Made by a program: the position numbers and the translations under genes. This document shows positions 1 through 7,456 of a stretch of DNA of 64,000 nt, one piece after another. How positions within the stretch are numbered: position 1 is the first letter of the stretch; each line of letters starts with the position of its first letter. The notes below the pieces were generated by a model. That model saw only the letters and a program-made list of their open reading frames with translations, ran no database searches and was not told the DNA's origin. Source of the DNA: Methylobacterium sp. SyP6R (GTDB lineage: Bacteria > Pseudomonadota > Alphaproteobacteria > Rhizobiales > Beijerinckiaceae); contig NZ_JAAQRC020000001.1 in the NCBI RefSeq assembly GCF_019216885.1, positions 1,426,001 through 1,490,000 of the forward strand. Reading direction: 5' to 3'.

Positions 1-70
1 CGAGATCGTGTTCGACCAGAACACGGGCCAGGCCGTCGGGCCCGTTGAGGCGAGCGAGGTGCAGTCGTGA
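1..70 (+). CDS. 3' end of an early prophage gene (partial)
   Basis: Only the last 22 codons are present, read in the frame starting at position 2 and ending at the TGA at 68-70. The frame shares a GTGA overlap with the next gene, as nearly all following early genes do, which supports it as coding. The visible tail is acidic and ends in EVQS. Its function cannot be told from so short a piece. By Mu order it would be an early accessory gene downstream of transposase A/B. Confidence 0.45.
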   Translation, partial: EIVFDQNTGQAVGPVEASEVQS

Positions 71-444
71 ACGGCCGCCCTCGCACCGACTTCCTCGCCC
101 GGGTGCGCGAGAGCTGGTCTGATCCGCCCGATTGGGTGGTCGCATTGGCGGAAGCCTGCACGAACAAGACACAGGGCGAGGTGGCCCGCCTGATCGGCTA
201 CTCGCCCTCCGCCGTCAGTGCCACGCTCGCCAACAAATATACCGGCGACGTCGCCGAGATCGCCGAGCGCACCCGCGGCGCCTTCCTCGGCCAGCACGTC
301 ATCTGCCCGCGCAAGGGTCGGATGCGCCGCGACGTCTGCATGGCGTGGCAGGCCAAGCCCTTCGCCCAGACCTCATCCGACCGCGTGGCGATGTTCCACG
401 CCTGCCGCTCCGGCTGCCCCCACTCCCGACTGAAAGGGGAATGA
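67..444 (+). CDS. Small HTH protein, putative phage transcriptional regulator
   Basis: This 125-residue protein carries a helix-turn-helix-like stretch at about residues 34-56 (QGEVARLIGYSPSAVSATL), typical of Cro/XRE-type or Ner-like folds. The second half has three cysteines (about 80, 91 and 113, plus C117) in a basic context, which might bind metal. The GTG start overlaps the previous stop by 4 bp, so it is part of the early operon. Similar small regulators sit after transposase genes in alphaproteobacterial Mu-like phages. The exact family is not certain, and the regulatory role is inferred from the HTH only. Confidence 0.6.
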   Translation: MNGRPRTDFLARVRESWSDPPDWVVALAEACTNKTQGEVARLIGYSPSAVSATLANKYTGDVAEIAERTRGAFLGQHVICPRKGRMRRDVCMAWQAKPFAQTSSDRVAMFHACRSGCPHSRLKGE

Positions 445-782
445 CCATGGACCTCGTCAACCCCGTGCCCGCGCTCGAAGGGCTTCTGGCCCTGTTCGAG
501 GACGGGGCTGCAAAGGGCGGCACATTCGTCGATCAGGTGGCGTGCATGACCGCCATGGACGGCATTGCCGACACCATCCTGGCGTTCGCGGAGCTGGGTG
601 CCCGCATGGAGGCCGCCGGCCTCCTGGAGCATCACGCGATCCCCCTGCCGGAGCCCGACGCTCCGGCAGGGCCACTGACCCCGGTTGAGCGCCGCCAGCT
701 CGCCCGCCTCGCCGTCCGGCTCGATCTGGAGGGGCGCGTGGTGCGCCTGCCGACGGCGCTCGCTCTTGGGGTGGCGCGATGA
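441..782 (+). CDS. Hypothetical early prophage protein
   Basis: A 113-residue acidic protein starting at an ATG that overlaps the upstream stop (ATGA at 441-444); a second in-frame ATG lies two codons on. No motif is recognised. The centre is Ala/Leu-rich and probably helical, and the C-terminal part (TPVERRQLARLAVRL) is basic and helical. It sits in a run of overlapping early genes, so it is probably translationally coupled to its neighbours. Function unknown. Confidence 0.6.
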   Translation: MTMDLVNPVPALEGLLALFEDGAAKGGTFVDQVACMTAMDGIADTILAFAELGARMEAAGLLEHHAIPLPEPDAPAGPLTPVERRQLARLAVRLDLEGRVVRLPTALALGVAR

Positions 783-1360
783 GCGACCAACCCCTCACCA
801 CCCGGCACCTTTCCATCCGACACATCGCCGTGATCGTCGCCGAGGATTACGGCTCGTCGCTGGCGGAGATGCGGGGCGCGCGCCGCAGGAACGAAGACGT
901 CAAGCCGCGTCAAGTCGCGATGTACTTGGCGCACCGCCTGATCGGACCGGGTCTCTCTGCAATCGGGCGGTATTTCAACCGGGACCACACGACGGTGCTG
1001 CACGCGGTCCGTGCCGTAACCGAGGACGCCGAACGGGATCACGTCCTGGCGTGCCGCCTGCTGGACCTCGAAGAGCGCATCAACATTGCCGAGACCCGCG
1101 CCATCGCGGGCCTCCGTGAAGTCGCGGACGCGCCTGTGACCGCACCCGTGACCGTGTCTGCGCCTCTCGTGCTGACGCGGGACGATCCGGGGACGCTCCG
1201 CGTGATCGATGCCGTCCGCAGCTACCTCGCGAGCCGGTCGGCGCTCGCGCTCGCGCGGCACACCAAGCTGGAGGCCGGAGCCCGCCGCCGGGCGGACGAC
1301 GACTTCGACGCCCTTGCCAGCATCTACCGCGAATACGCCGACGCCCGGGGGCAGCGATGA
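779..1360 (+). CDS. DnaA domain-IV-like HTH protein
   Basis: This 193-residue protein resembles the C-terminal DNA-binding domain of DnaA. Residues about 45-80 read as the helix pair with the signature DHTTVLHAVRAV (69-80), the loop that contacts the DnaA box in bona fide DnaA. There is no AAA+ ATPase domain: no Walker A or B is visible. The remaining C-terminal 110 residues match nothing I recognise and end in a basic helical segment. It overlaps both neighbours by 4 bp. It may bind DnaA-box-like sites on phage or host DNA, or compete with host DnaA; this role is inference. Confidence 0.75.
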   Translation: MSDQPLTTRHLSIRHIAVIVAEDYGSSLAEMRGARRRNEDVKPRQVAMYLAHRLIGPGLSAIGRYFNRDHTTVLHAVRAVTEDAERDHVLACRLLDLEERINIAETRAIAGLREVADAPVTAPVTVSAPLVLTRDDPGTLRVIDAVRSYLASRSALALARHTKLEAGARRRADDDFDALASIYREYADARGQR

Positions 1361-1629
1361 CCGCCCTCTCGCAGCTCGCCCCGCTTCCCCAGCAGCCCCC
1401 GAGGTCCCCGATGTTGATGGTCGACGCCATCACCCTGTCCGTCCTCGACCTGTCGGCCACCAGGCCGGTCCGGGTCGCTGCCGTCGACCCGAACGGTGGC
1501 GGCGACATCATCGGCATGGTCATCAAGGAGCTGTCTGAGACGCACGTACTCCTGGAGGCCGACGACGGCCCGTTGTTCATGGTGGAGAAGACATCGCTCC
1601 GCATCCTCTCGATCGACGAGGTGCTGTGA
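1357..1629 (+). CDS. Hypothetical early prophage protein
   Basis: A 90-residue protein starting at an ATG that overlaps the previous stop. After a Pro-rich N-terminus the sequence alternates hydrophobic and polar residues, suggesting a small beta-barrel or SH3-like fold (about residues 22-88), but no family is recognised. The context is the early operon between the DnaA-like gene and further small ORFs. Function unknown. Confidence 0.55.
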   Translation: MTALSQLAPLPQQPPRSPMLMVDAITLSVLDLSATRPVRVAAVDPNGGGDIIGMVIKELSETHVLLEADDGPLFMVEKTSLRILSIDEVL

Positions 1630-1910
1630 TGGCCGTCGTCTATTGCTCTCGCGGCGGCGTCATCGGGATCGGCCGCCGCGCCCCGCGCGGCACCCTGGCC
1701 CTGATCTCGGGCCCGGGTCGGCCTCTGCGCTCCATCGTCGAGGTGGTGGCGCGGCACGCCTACACGGGCGGTGACCTGCTCGTCCCGGGCATCCCGGAGG
1801 CGACGAGCGATGTGGAGGCGCTGGAGGCGGCGGGCTCGTTCCGCGACCAGGTCGCCCGCCGCCTCGCCGATCGCGTCGGCGCCACTGCGACGGGAGGGCT
1901 GCCGCTGTGA
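1629..1910 (+). CDS. Hypothetical early prophage protein
   Basis: A 93-residue protein. The ATG at 1629 overlaps the upstream TGA (TGATG); a GTG one codon earlier is also possible. It has a glycine/arginine-rich N-terminal part and an amphipathic C-terminal helix. No family or catalytic motif is recognised. It is coupled on both sides to overlapping genes of the early operon. Function unknown. Confidence 0.5.
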   Translation: MAVVYCSRGGVIGIGRRAPRGTLALISGPGRPLRSIVEVVARHAYTGGDLLVPGIPEATSDVEALEAAGSFRDQVARRLADRVGATATGGLPL

Positions 1911-2134
1911 TCGTCGCCTACGCTTTCCTGGAGTGGGCCGCTGCCGGGACGGCCGTCTGGTTTGCCGTCGAAGCCTCTGGCACGGGCTCGACCCTCTCCA
2001 TCCTGACCGTGGCCGTCAGCGCGATCGTCGCCGGCCTCGCCCGTCAGCTCGCGTTCCAGGCCATGCGAGCCCGGGACATGGATGCGCTCTACGACCGCCT
2101 CCGGCTGGCAGTGCCGCGGGGAGGTGCGCGATGA
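1907..2134 (+). CDS. Small membrane protein
   Basis: A 75-residue protein with two hydrophobic stretches (about 2-22 and 27-46) separated by a short polar turn, followed by a charged C-terminal tail (RARDMDALYDRLRLA). This suggests a two-pass inner-membrane hairpin with a cytoplasmic tail. The GTG start shares a GTGA overlap with the upstream gene. Early-region membrane proteins in Mu-like phages sometimes act in superinfection exclusion, but nothing here proves that role. Confidence 0.55.
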   Translation: MIVAYAFLEWAAAGTAVWFAVEASGTGSTLSILTVAVSAIVAGLARQLAFQAMRARDMDALYDRLRLAVPRGGAR

Positions 2135-2475
2135 GCCCCGTCACCCTGTCACCCGTCGAACGGCGAGTGCTCCAGCACATCCGCCGGGACATCCTGACCC
2201 ACGGGCGGGCACCGACCTACGACGAGCTGACCGCGGTCGCAGGTACCAAGGGCAGCGCTCACCGGGTCGTGCGCCAGCTGGCGCGCAAGGGGCTCGTGGT
2301 GCGCGAGCCGCAGCGGAACCGAGGGCTTCGGCTCCCGGCCGGCGCCGACACCTACACCATCCACCTCGAGCCGGAGGCCGATGCGCAACTCTTGGCCCTC
2401 GCCGCCGCCCGCGACGAGGTCCCGGAGGTCATCATCGCCCGGGCGCTCGCCGAATACCTTGGGAGAGCCGCATGA
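2131..2475 (+). CDS. LexA-type winged-helix DNA-binding protein
   Basis: This 114-residue protein has a LexA N-terminal-like winged helix at about residues 5-70: LSPVERRVLQHIRRDI, then GRAPTYDELTAVAG and SAHRVVRQLARKGLV, followed by a wing. LexA's protease domain (Ala-Gly cleavage site, Ser/Lys dyad) is missing; instead there is a short helical tail. It therefore probably binds DNA without self-cleavage. It overlaps both neighbours (ATGA). It may regulate early promoters or mimic LexA at host sites; that is inference. Confidence 0.72.
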   Translation: MSPVTLSPVERRVLQHIRRDILTHGRAPTYDELTAVAGTKGSAHRVVRQLARKGLVVREPQRNRGLRLPAGADTYTIHLEPEADAQLLALAAARDEVPEVIIARALAEYLGRAA

Positions 2476-3188
2476 CCGCCCGTCGCGCCGCCACGGCCGA
2501 GCGGCCGATCCAGGCCCACCAGCGCCGGACCATCCACGCGATCCGCAGGGCCACCAGCCTCGACGATGCGAGCTACCGCGGGTTGCTCGCCGGTGTCGGT
2601 GTCGCCTCGTCGAGTGACCTGACCGAGCCGCAGGCGAACGCCGTCATCGCTCGTTTAAGGGGGCTTCAAACGTCCTCGAATGACCGGGCCGAAGGGAAAT
2701 TCGCCCCCAAATTGCAGGCTCTCTGGATCGCCGGCTGGAACCTCGGCGTCATCCGCAACCGGTCCGACGCCGCGCTCCACGCCTGGATGGATGATCGGTT
2801 CGGCGCCCGCGGCATCACCCACACCCGGTTCCTGATCGACCTGGGCCAAGCCGAGATGGTGATCGAGGCTTTGAAGGGGTGGCTGGAGCGCGCTGCCGGC
2901 GTCGACTGGCCGACCGGAAAAGCCTCTGCCGGGCTGCCGCAGCTCCGCGCGGTGCTGGTAGCGCAGTGGCGGCGCGCCGTGGCCCTCAACGGGATTTCGG
3001 TGCTCGACGGCTTCCCGGTTCGTGACGACGGCCTGCGGGAATACGCGGGCGAGCTGCTGCACCGAGACCGCTCCAGGTTGGCGTCGATCACCGATCGCGA
3101 CCTGACCATGGCCGACCTCATCCGGGTTTCGAATGCCCTCGGCGTCGTCATCCGGGCCGCGCAGGCGGCGGGAGGCGACGATGAATGA
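2472..3188 (+). CDS. gemA: GemA-family protein (DUF1018, Mu gp16-like)
   Basis: The 238-residue protein carries the DUF1018 core at about residues 70-140, including GKFAPKLQALWIAGWNLGVI and the ITHTRFL segment. In Mu, GemA modulates host gene expression and DNA supercoiling in the early phase. The ATG at 2472 overlaps the upstream stop; a longer open frame exists upstream but would run through the LexA-like gene. The C-terminal 80 residues extend beyond the usual core. Family assignment rests on recognisable motifs and on its position just before the Mor-type activator. Confidence 0.82.
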   Translation: MTARRAATAERPIQAHQRRTIHAIRRATSLDDASYRGLLAGVGVASSSDLTEPQANAVIARLRGLQTSSNDRAEGKFAPKLQALWIAGWNLGVIRNRSDAALHAWMDDRFGARGITHTRFLIDLGQAEMVIEALKGWLERAAGVDWPTGKASAGLPQLRAVLVAQWRRAVALNGISVLDGFPVRDDGLREYAGELLHRDRSRLASITDRDLTMADLIRVSNALGVVIRAAQAAGGDDE

Positions 3189-3555
3189 GGCGCGGCTTCG
3201 GGATCGGATCGAGGAGCTGGAGGAGGAGGTTCGGCAGCTCCGCCAGCAGCTCGTGCCAGTCATTGCCCTGCCGAAGGCGTGGGGGCTGACCACGTTCGAG
3301 GCGCGGCTCCTCCTGGCGATCCGATCGGCGTCTCCGAACCTGGTCTCCCGAGATCGGGCCATGGTCGCCCTCTACGGCCTCAATGACGCCCCGGAGTACA
3401 ATGTCGTTGACACGCTCCTCAGCCGCATGCGTCAGCGGCTCGCGGCGATCGGCCTGTCTGACGTTATCGAGAACCGCCGGGGCCTCGGTTGGTGCATGTC
3501 CCGGGAAGGCGCCCGAGCCTTCGACGATGCCCTCTCGCAGCGCGAGGTGGCGTGA
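3181..3555 (+). CDS. Winged-helix protein with N-terminal coiled coil
   Basis: This 124-residue protein starts with a short coiled coil (residues 3-24, rich in E, L and R), then a domain resembling the OmpR/PhoB-type winged helix (about 33-110): FEARLLLAIRSASPNLVSRDRAM, then VVDTLLSRMRQRLAAIG and a turn RRGLGWCM like the wing of response-regulator output domains. No receiver domain is present. It overlaps gemA by 8 bp. A transcriptional role in the early-to-middle switch is plausible but unproved. Confidence 0.65.
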   Translation: MNEARLRDRIEELEEEVRQLRQQLVPVIALPKAWGLTTFEARLLLAIRSASPNLVSRDRAMVALYGLNDAPEYNVVDTLLSRMRQRLAAIGLSDVIENRRGLGWCMSREGARAFDDALSQREVA

Positions 3556-4016
3556 TGGTCGCCTATAACTTCCAAGGCCGCTTCGTCCCGGCGATCCGGG
3601 CCGGCAACAAGCGTCAGACCATCCGGGCGGAGCGCACCGGCCGCGTCCGCCATGCACGCCCGGGCGAGGCGGTGCAGCTCTACCAGGGCATGCGGACGAA
3701 GAAATGCCGCCTGATCGCGGCGCCGCTGTGCGAGGCGGTATGGCCCGTCCAGATCGACCTGGACGCGGGGATCGTGATCCTGCCCCAGGTCAAGCACGTC
3801 CTCCCGGCCGACCTCGACGCCTTTGCCTGGAGCGACGGGTTCTGCGACTGGGCCGCCATGACGATGTTCTGGCGCAGCCGGCACCCGGGCGTGCTGCTGT
3901 TCTCCGGCGTGCTGATCCGGTGGGAGCCGATCGCCGCGGAGGACCTGGCGCCCGAGGGCGCTCGCCGGGGGGGGCAAATGGACCTCTTCCCTGAACGGGC
4001 CGGACTGGCTCCCTGA
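3555..4016 (+). CDS. ASCH-domain-like protein
   Basis: A 153-residue protein whose first half matches the feel of ASCH/PUA-like domains: FVPAIRAGNKRQTIRAERTG, followed by PGEAVQLYQGMRTKKCRLI. ASCH proteins are RNA- or nucleotide-binding beta-barrels, and some are nucleases or act on modified nucleosides. The ATG shares its A with the upstream stop (TGATG). The C-terminal end (GGQMDLFPERAG) looks like a clamp-binding QxDLF motif, which might contact the host beta sliding clamp. Role in the phage unknown. Confidence 0.65.
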   Translation: MVAYNFQGRFVPAIRAGNKRQTIRAERTGRVRHARPGEAVQLYQGMRTKKCRLIAAPLCEAVWPVQIDLDAGIVILPQVKHVLPADLDAFAWSDGFCDWAAMTMFWRSRHPGVLLFSGVLIRWEPIAAEDLAPEGARRGGQMDLFPERAGLAP

Positions 4017-4420
4017 TGTCCAGATCCGTCAGCAAGCTCCGCTTGCCTCCGATCCTGCGCTCGATCGCCGACGCTGCCGGCCTCGCGGCGGCGCTCAAGC
4101 TCGCGCAGGCGAAGGGCGGCACGCGCATCTACGTGCCCCACCGGGTGACCGAGGGCCACTGGCTGGCCGAGCTGGTCGGCCTCGCGGCGGCGCAGGAGAT
4201 CGCCCGGCTCTACGCGGGCGAGAACATCGACATCCCACTGGGCCTCACAGGCTCGGCGCAGAATGCCCGCCGAGCCGTGCGCGAGGCCCTGGACGCGGGC
4301 GCCAGCGTCGCGCAGGCTGCGCGCGCCGCCGGGGTCACCGAGCGCACGGTGTACAACCTGCGCAGCCGCGAAGGCTGCCGCGCCCCTAACCCGGATCAGG
4401 GTAGCCTCTTCGACGAGTAG
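4016..4420 (+). CDS. Mor/C-family transcription activator
   Basis: The 134-residue protein fits the Mor transcription activator family of Mu (middle/late switch). Its first part forms the dimerisation region (about 35-75, GTRIYVPHRVTEGHWLAELVG and the following helix). The C-terminal HTH lies at about 95-123: SVAQAARAAGVTERTVYNLRSR. It is the last gene before a non-coding gap and the lysis genes, just as mor and C are in Mu. Only one such gene is visible, so it may drive the late operons directly; see the conserved motifs at 4431, 14592 and 24449. Confidence 0.87.
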   Translation: MSRSVSKLRLPPILRSIADAAGLAAALKLAQAKGGTRIYVPHRVTEGHWLAELVGLAAAQEIARLYAGENIDIPLGLTGSAQNARRAVREALDAGASVAQAARAAGVTERTVYNLRSREGCRAPNPDQGSLFDE

Positions 4421-4430
4421 CCGCTCCCAC

Positions 4431-4470
4431 TGAACTCCTTCAGCGGATCCTGTTGGCGCGCGCGCGCGCA
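4431..4470 (+). promoter_or_regulatory. Candidate late promoter/activator site (lysis operon)
   Basis: The motif TGAACTCCTTCAGCGGAT starts 77 bp before the endolysin ATG, in the gap after the Mor-like gene. It shares the TGxAC..CTTCAG core with sites before protease I (14592) and the sheath gene (24449). The position matches Mu's Plys. An alternating CG run follows. Of the three copies this is the weakest match. Confidence 0.4.
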
Positions 4471-4507
4471 GTGTCGCTCTCGAATTCCGGGATCGGGAGC
4501 CGAGGGG

Positions 4508-5293
4508 ATGCAGACATCGGACAACGGAGAGCTGTTCATCGCCTCCTTCGAGGCAGTGGTGCTCCGCGCCTATCCCGATCCCGCCACCGGCGGCGCGCCC
4601 TGGACCATCGGCATCGGCCACACCTCGGCGGCCGGCCATCCGAAGGTCACGCCGGGAATGGTCATCACCAGGACCAAGGCGTTCGAGATCCTGGCGAGTG
4701 ACCTCCGAGCGTTCGAGGCCTGGATCGTAAAGGCCGTGAAGCGACCCTTGAAGCAGCATCAGTTCGATGCGTGCTCATCGTTGATCTTCAACATCGGCCC
4801 CAAAAACTTCTCCAGCTCCAGCATCGTGCGCCACATCAACGCCGGCCGCTGGCTCGATGCCGGTGCCGCTTTCGCGCTCTGGAACAAGGCTGACGGCAAG
4901 GTCATGACGGGATTGGTGCGCCGCCGGGCGGCGGAGCGCACCCTGTTCGAGGCCGGCCAGTACGGCCTCACCCTCGCGAGCGACGGGGACGAGGTGGTCG
5001 GCGTCGTGCTCGTCCGCGGCTCGGTCCATCCAGAGGGCGTGCGCGCGCTCCAGGTCGACCTGATGCGCCTGGGCTTCCTCCCGGCCGGGAACGACGACGG
5101 CGACTTCGGCCCGAAGACGGAGGCGGCCGTGGAGCGCTTCCAGGCCGCCACGCCCGGCCTCACCGCGGACGGCCGCGTCGGCCCCGCGACCCGCGCCGCC
5201 ATCGCCGCGGCCCTCGTCCGCGCCGGCACCGCCCCGCAGGTCGCGATGTACCCGCTCGCCGGCCAGGCGCTCGATCTTCCCATCGCCGCCTGA
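4508..5293 (+). CDS. Endolysin: GH24 lysozyme plus peptidoglycan-binding domain
   Basis: This 261-residue protein hydrolyses peptidoglycan for host lysis. Residues 8-150 form a T4-lysozyme-type (GH24) domain with the E...D...T triad visible as FEAVV (E15), YPDP (D24) and WTIGIGHT (T33). Residues about 175-240 form a PG_binding_1 domain (VRALQVDLMRLGFL... DGDFGPKTEAAVERFQ... LTADGRVGPATRAAI). No signal peptide is seen, so export would need a holin. It is the first gene of the lysis cassette, followed by a two-helix membrane protein. Confidence 0.9.
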   Translation: MQTSDNGELFIASFEAVVLRAYPDPATGGAPWTIGIGHTSAAGHPKVTPGMVITRTKAFEILASDLRAFEAWIVKAVKRPLKQHQFDACSSLIFNIGPKNFSSSSIVRHINAGRWLDAGAAFALWNKADGKVMTGLVRRRAAERTLFEAGQYGLTLASDGDEVVGVVLVRGSVHPEGVRALQVDLMRLGFLPAGNDDGDFGPKTEAAVERFQAATPGLTADGRVGPATRAAIAAALVRAGTAPQVAMYPLAGQALDLPIAA

Positions 5294-5317
5294 CGCGGCA
5301 TCCCGCAGGAGCACGAC

Positions 5318-5569
5318 ATGGATCAGGACAACGCGTCCCTCGCCGGAGGCGACACGAAGCCGTGGTGGGCGAGCCGCACCATCATCGGCGCCGGCATCGG
5401 CCTCGCGGGCCTCGGCCTCGCCGCCGCCGGCTACCAGATCGACGCCGCCACTCAGTCGGTGCTGATCGACCAGACCACCGCGTGGGTGTCGGCGACCGCC
5501 GCGCTCGCCGGCACGGTCATGGTGATCATCGGCCGGATCGCGGCGACTAAGACCATCGGGAAGCGGTGA
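5318..5569 (+). CDS. Putative holin-like small membrane protein
   Basis: This 83-residue protein has a short polar N-terminus, a glycine-rich transmembrane helix at about residues 21-40, a second hydrophobic helix at about 55-73, and a basic tail (ATKTIGKR). Size, topology and position directly after the endolysin fit a class II holin or a pinholin-like protein. Sequence alone cannot separate a holin from an antiholin. A GGAG-like ribosome site (GCAGGAGCACGAC) precedes the ATG. Confidence 0.65.
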   Translation: MDQDNASLAGGDTKPWWASRTIIGAGIGLAGLGLAAAGYQIDAATQSVLIDQTTAWVSATAALAGTVMVIIGRIAATKTIGKR

Positions 5570-5573
5570 CGCC

Positions 5574-5885
5574 ATGGCGAACAAGGATCTGCCCCTCACG
5601 GCCGACATCGTCGGTGGCGTGGTCACCATCAGGATCGGCGTCTCGGCCCTGTGCCAGGTCGTAACGGAGACCCTGACCGGCTTGGCCGATGGCGACGCGC
5701 CGACCTTCACCGACGAATACGCCTTCGCTCGGGGGGTGCTGGTCGAGTTGCAACGAGTGCGGAACGAGGAAGGACGGACGCCGATCCATGCCTTCTTCGA
5801 GCACGCCGCCGTGAGTGCGGCGGAGGCCGGCAGCGACGGGGTCCGGTTCCCGGGCGAGTTCATCAAAGTGCGCAGAGCCGAGTGA
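5574..5885 (+). CDS. Hypothetical protein in lysis region
   Basis: A 103-residue soluble protein with no recognised motif, starting 4 bp after the holin-like gene and overlapped by the next GTG start. A beta-rich N-terminal half (TADIVGGVVTIRIGVSAL) precedes a helical, charged C-terminal half. Synteny suggests a role in lysis or tail assembly accessory functions, but nothing more specific is supported. Confidence 0.55.
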   Translation: MANKDLPLTADIVGGVVTIRIGVSALCQVVTETLTGLADGDAPTFTDEYAFARGVLVELQRVRNEEGRTPIHAFFEHAAVSAAEAGSDGVRFPGEFIKVRRAE

Positions 5886-6394
5886 CGGGGTCGGCCGCGA
5901 TCGGCCGTGCGGGGAGATTGGGCGTGGGCGCTGTTGTTCTGCGGGAAGACGAATTCACGGAGGGGCTGGTGAGGCGCACGGCGGCAGGGGCGGTGACCCC
6001 CCTCGTGAGGTTCGTGGAGTGGCTGTTCGGGCCGGCGGCGCCCGGGCTCGACGTGGGCTTGTGCCTGTTCGCGGCCGGCTGGGGCGGCATGATGATCGCC
6101 AAGCCGGAGATGTTCGACCGGGGACAGTTCGTCGGCATGCAGTGGCTGCGCGATGAGATCTGGATCGGGTTCTTCCTGCTCCTCACCCTGGCCCACGCAG
6201 CGGGCTGCCTGCGGCCCCACTGGCGCGCGCTCCGGGTCGGCGCCAGCCTGCTCTCGGCCTGGATCTGGATTTCGGTCTCGGGCAGCCTCTACCGGGTCGA
6301 GATGACCACGGGCGTGCTCGCCTACGCGATCGTCGGCTTCGGCGCCTTGTGCGGCAGCATCTTCATCGCCGGCCTGCCCCGGAAGGTGGTCTGA
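5882..6394 (+). CDS. Four-helix membrane protein
   Basis: Starting from the GTG that overlaps the preceding stop, this 170-residue protein has four hydrophobic segments at about 58-75, 92-112, 120-135 and 143-163. A later in-frame GTG at 5924 is an alternative start. Proteins of this layout sit in lysis cassettes of Mu-like phages of alphaproteobacteria, where they are annotated only as hypothetical. A holin/antiholin or spanin-accessory role is possible but unproved. Confidence 0.6.
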   Translation: MTGSAAIGRAGRLGVGAVVLREDEFTEGLVRRTAAGAVTPLVRFVEWLFGPAAPGLDVGLCLFAAGWGGMMIAKPEMFDRGQFVGMQWLRDEIWIGFFLLLTLAHAAGCLRPHWRALRVGASLLSAWIWISVSGSLYRVEMTTGVLAYAIVGFGALCGSIFIAGLPRKVV

Positions 6395-6395
6395 C

Positions 6396-6758
6396 GTGGA
6401 GGTGCTGATCGGCCCACTCGTTCGGATCGTCGAGGCGACGGGGCCGGTCGGTGCGTACATCGCTGCCGCGATCGTCGGTCTCGTCCTCGCCCTGATCGTC
6501 TTCGCCAAGACCCAGGGCCTGTTCACCAGCACAACGACCGCCCAGCAGCAGGTCGATTTCCAGAAACTCCTCCTGGAACATCTCGACCGGCTGTCGAAGC
6601 GGGAAGAGGCGCTGCGTGCTGAGATGGCCGAGGTGCAGGCCCATGTCGCCCTGATGCGCGTTCAGCTCCGCAAGGCGATCGACCTGCTGCGCCAGGTGCG
6701 CGAGGGGCATGTGCCCCCCGACGCGATCGACACCGACGCGATCGAGAGGGCGCCATGA
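6396..6758 (+). CDS. Single-pass membrane protein with coiled coil
   Basis: A 120-residue protein with one N-terminal transmembrane helix (about 14-38, containing IAAAIVGLVLALIVF) and a long charged coiled coil (about 45-110). This shape fits an i-spanin-like or tail-anchoring accessory protein; no lipobox partner is seen inside it. The GTG start lies 2 bp after the upstream stop, and its end overlaps the next ATG. Function not proved. Confidence 0.58.
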   Translation: MEVLIGPLVRIVEATGPVGAYIAAAIVGLVLALIVFAKTQGLFTSTTTAQQQVDFQKLLLEHLDRLSKREEALRAEMAEVQAHVALMRVQLRKAIDLLRQVREGHVPPDAIDTDAIERAP

Positions 6759-7153
6759 CCGGAGCAATCGAGGATATCTGGATCTCCGTCGCTGTCGGCC
6801 TTTTCGTCGTGGCGCTGTTCGCCCTGGCGCTGCTGGTGCCGCGCAGGGTCCAGCCGGCGCGCTCGGCGGACGTGAAGCTCGACGACGTCAAGACGCGCCT
6901 CGACGAGGTCGAGCGCCGACAGCGCCAAGCCGACCACGATCTGCGCAACGTGCGCATGACGGTCGCCGGCCTCGCCACGAAGGACAGCGTCAACGCGGTG
7001 GCCTTGTCGGTCGCCGAGATGCGGGGCGAGGTCAAAGGGCTCGTCAGCAACGTGGCGGCCACCGGCCGGGGCGTCGAGAGGATCGAGGACTTCCTGATGA
7101 AGTCCACGGCAGAGGCCATCGCGAGCGCGAAGGGCGCCGAGGGGAGATCATGA
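6755..7153 (+). CDS. DUF2730 family phage protein
   Basis: The 132-residue protein matches the DUF2730 pattern of Mu-like phages: an N-terminal membrane helix (about 8-30), then a coiled coil with LDEVERRQRQADHDLRNVRMTVAGLATK, ending in a short amphipathic helix (VERIEDFLMKS). In Mu-like genomes this family sits between the lysis genes and the terminase-like gp27/gp28, exactly as here. Biochemical role unknown; membrane anchoring is inferred. Confidence 0.75.
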   Translation: MTGAIEDIWISVAVGLFVVALFALALLVPRRVQPARSADVKLDDVKTRLDEVERRQRQADHDLRNVRMTVAGLATKDSVNAVALSVAEMRGEVKGLVSNVAATGRGVERIEDFLMKSTAEAIASAKGAEGRS

Positions 7154-7455
7154 GCAAGCCGGACTTCAATCGTCATCTGGAAGAGGACGCCCGCCTCGTC
7201 ATGCTCAAGGAGCTGGCAGCGCAGACGAACTACACTCTTAACGAAACAATCCTTCACCGCGTGATCGAAGCTTTCGGCCACAGCCGCTCGCGCGACTGGC
7301 TGCGCACGCAGCTGCGGGCAATGGAGGAGCTGGGCGCGGTGAGCCTGACGCAGGCCGGTTCAGTGCTGATCGCCGTGATCTCGCCGACCGGCATCGACCA
7401 TGTGCTGCGCCGCCGCGTGATCGAGGGCATCGCACGCCCGTCCGCGGGGGTGTGA
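7150..7455 (+). CDS. VpaChn25_0724-like phage protein
   Basis: A 101-residue protein with a compact helical, winged-helix-like layout: DARLVMLKELAAQTNYTLNE, SRDWLRTQLRAMEELGAV and a hydrophobic strand SVLIAVISPTGIDHVL. This pattern fits the small conserved protein found just upstream of gp27 in many Mu-like phages (VpaChn25_0724 family, from memory). It overlaps DUF2730 by 4 bp. A DNA-binding role in packaging is possible but not established. Confidence 0.65.
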   Translation: MSKPDFNRHLEEDARLVMLKELAAQTNYTLNETILHRVIEAFGHSRSRDWLRTQLRAMEELGAVSLTQAGSVLIAVISPTGIDHVLRRRVIEGIARPSAGV

Positions 7456-7456
7456 G

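Noticed and set aside
4456..4470. Alternating CG run considered as a special structure (Z-DNA)
   Set aside because: Short, and such runs are expected at this GC content; no other support.
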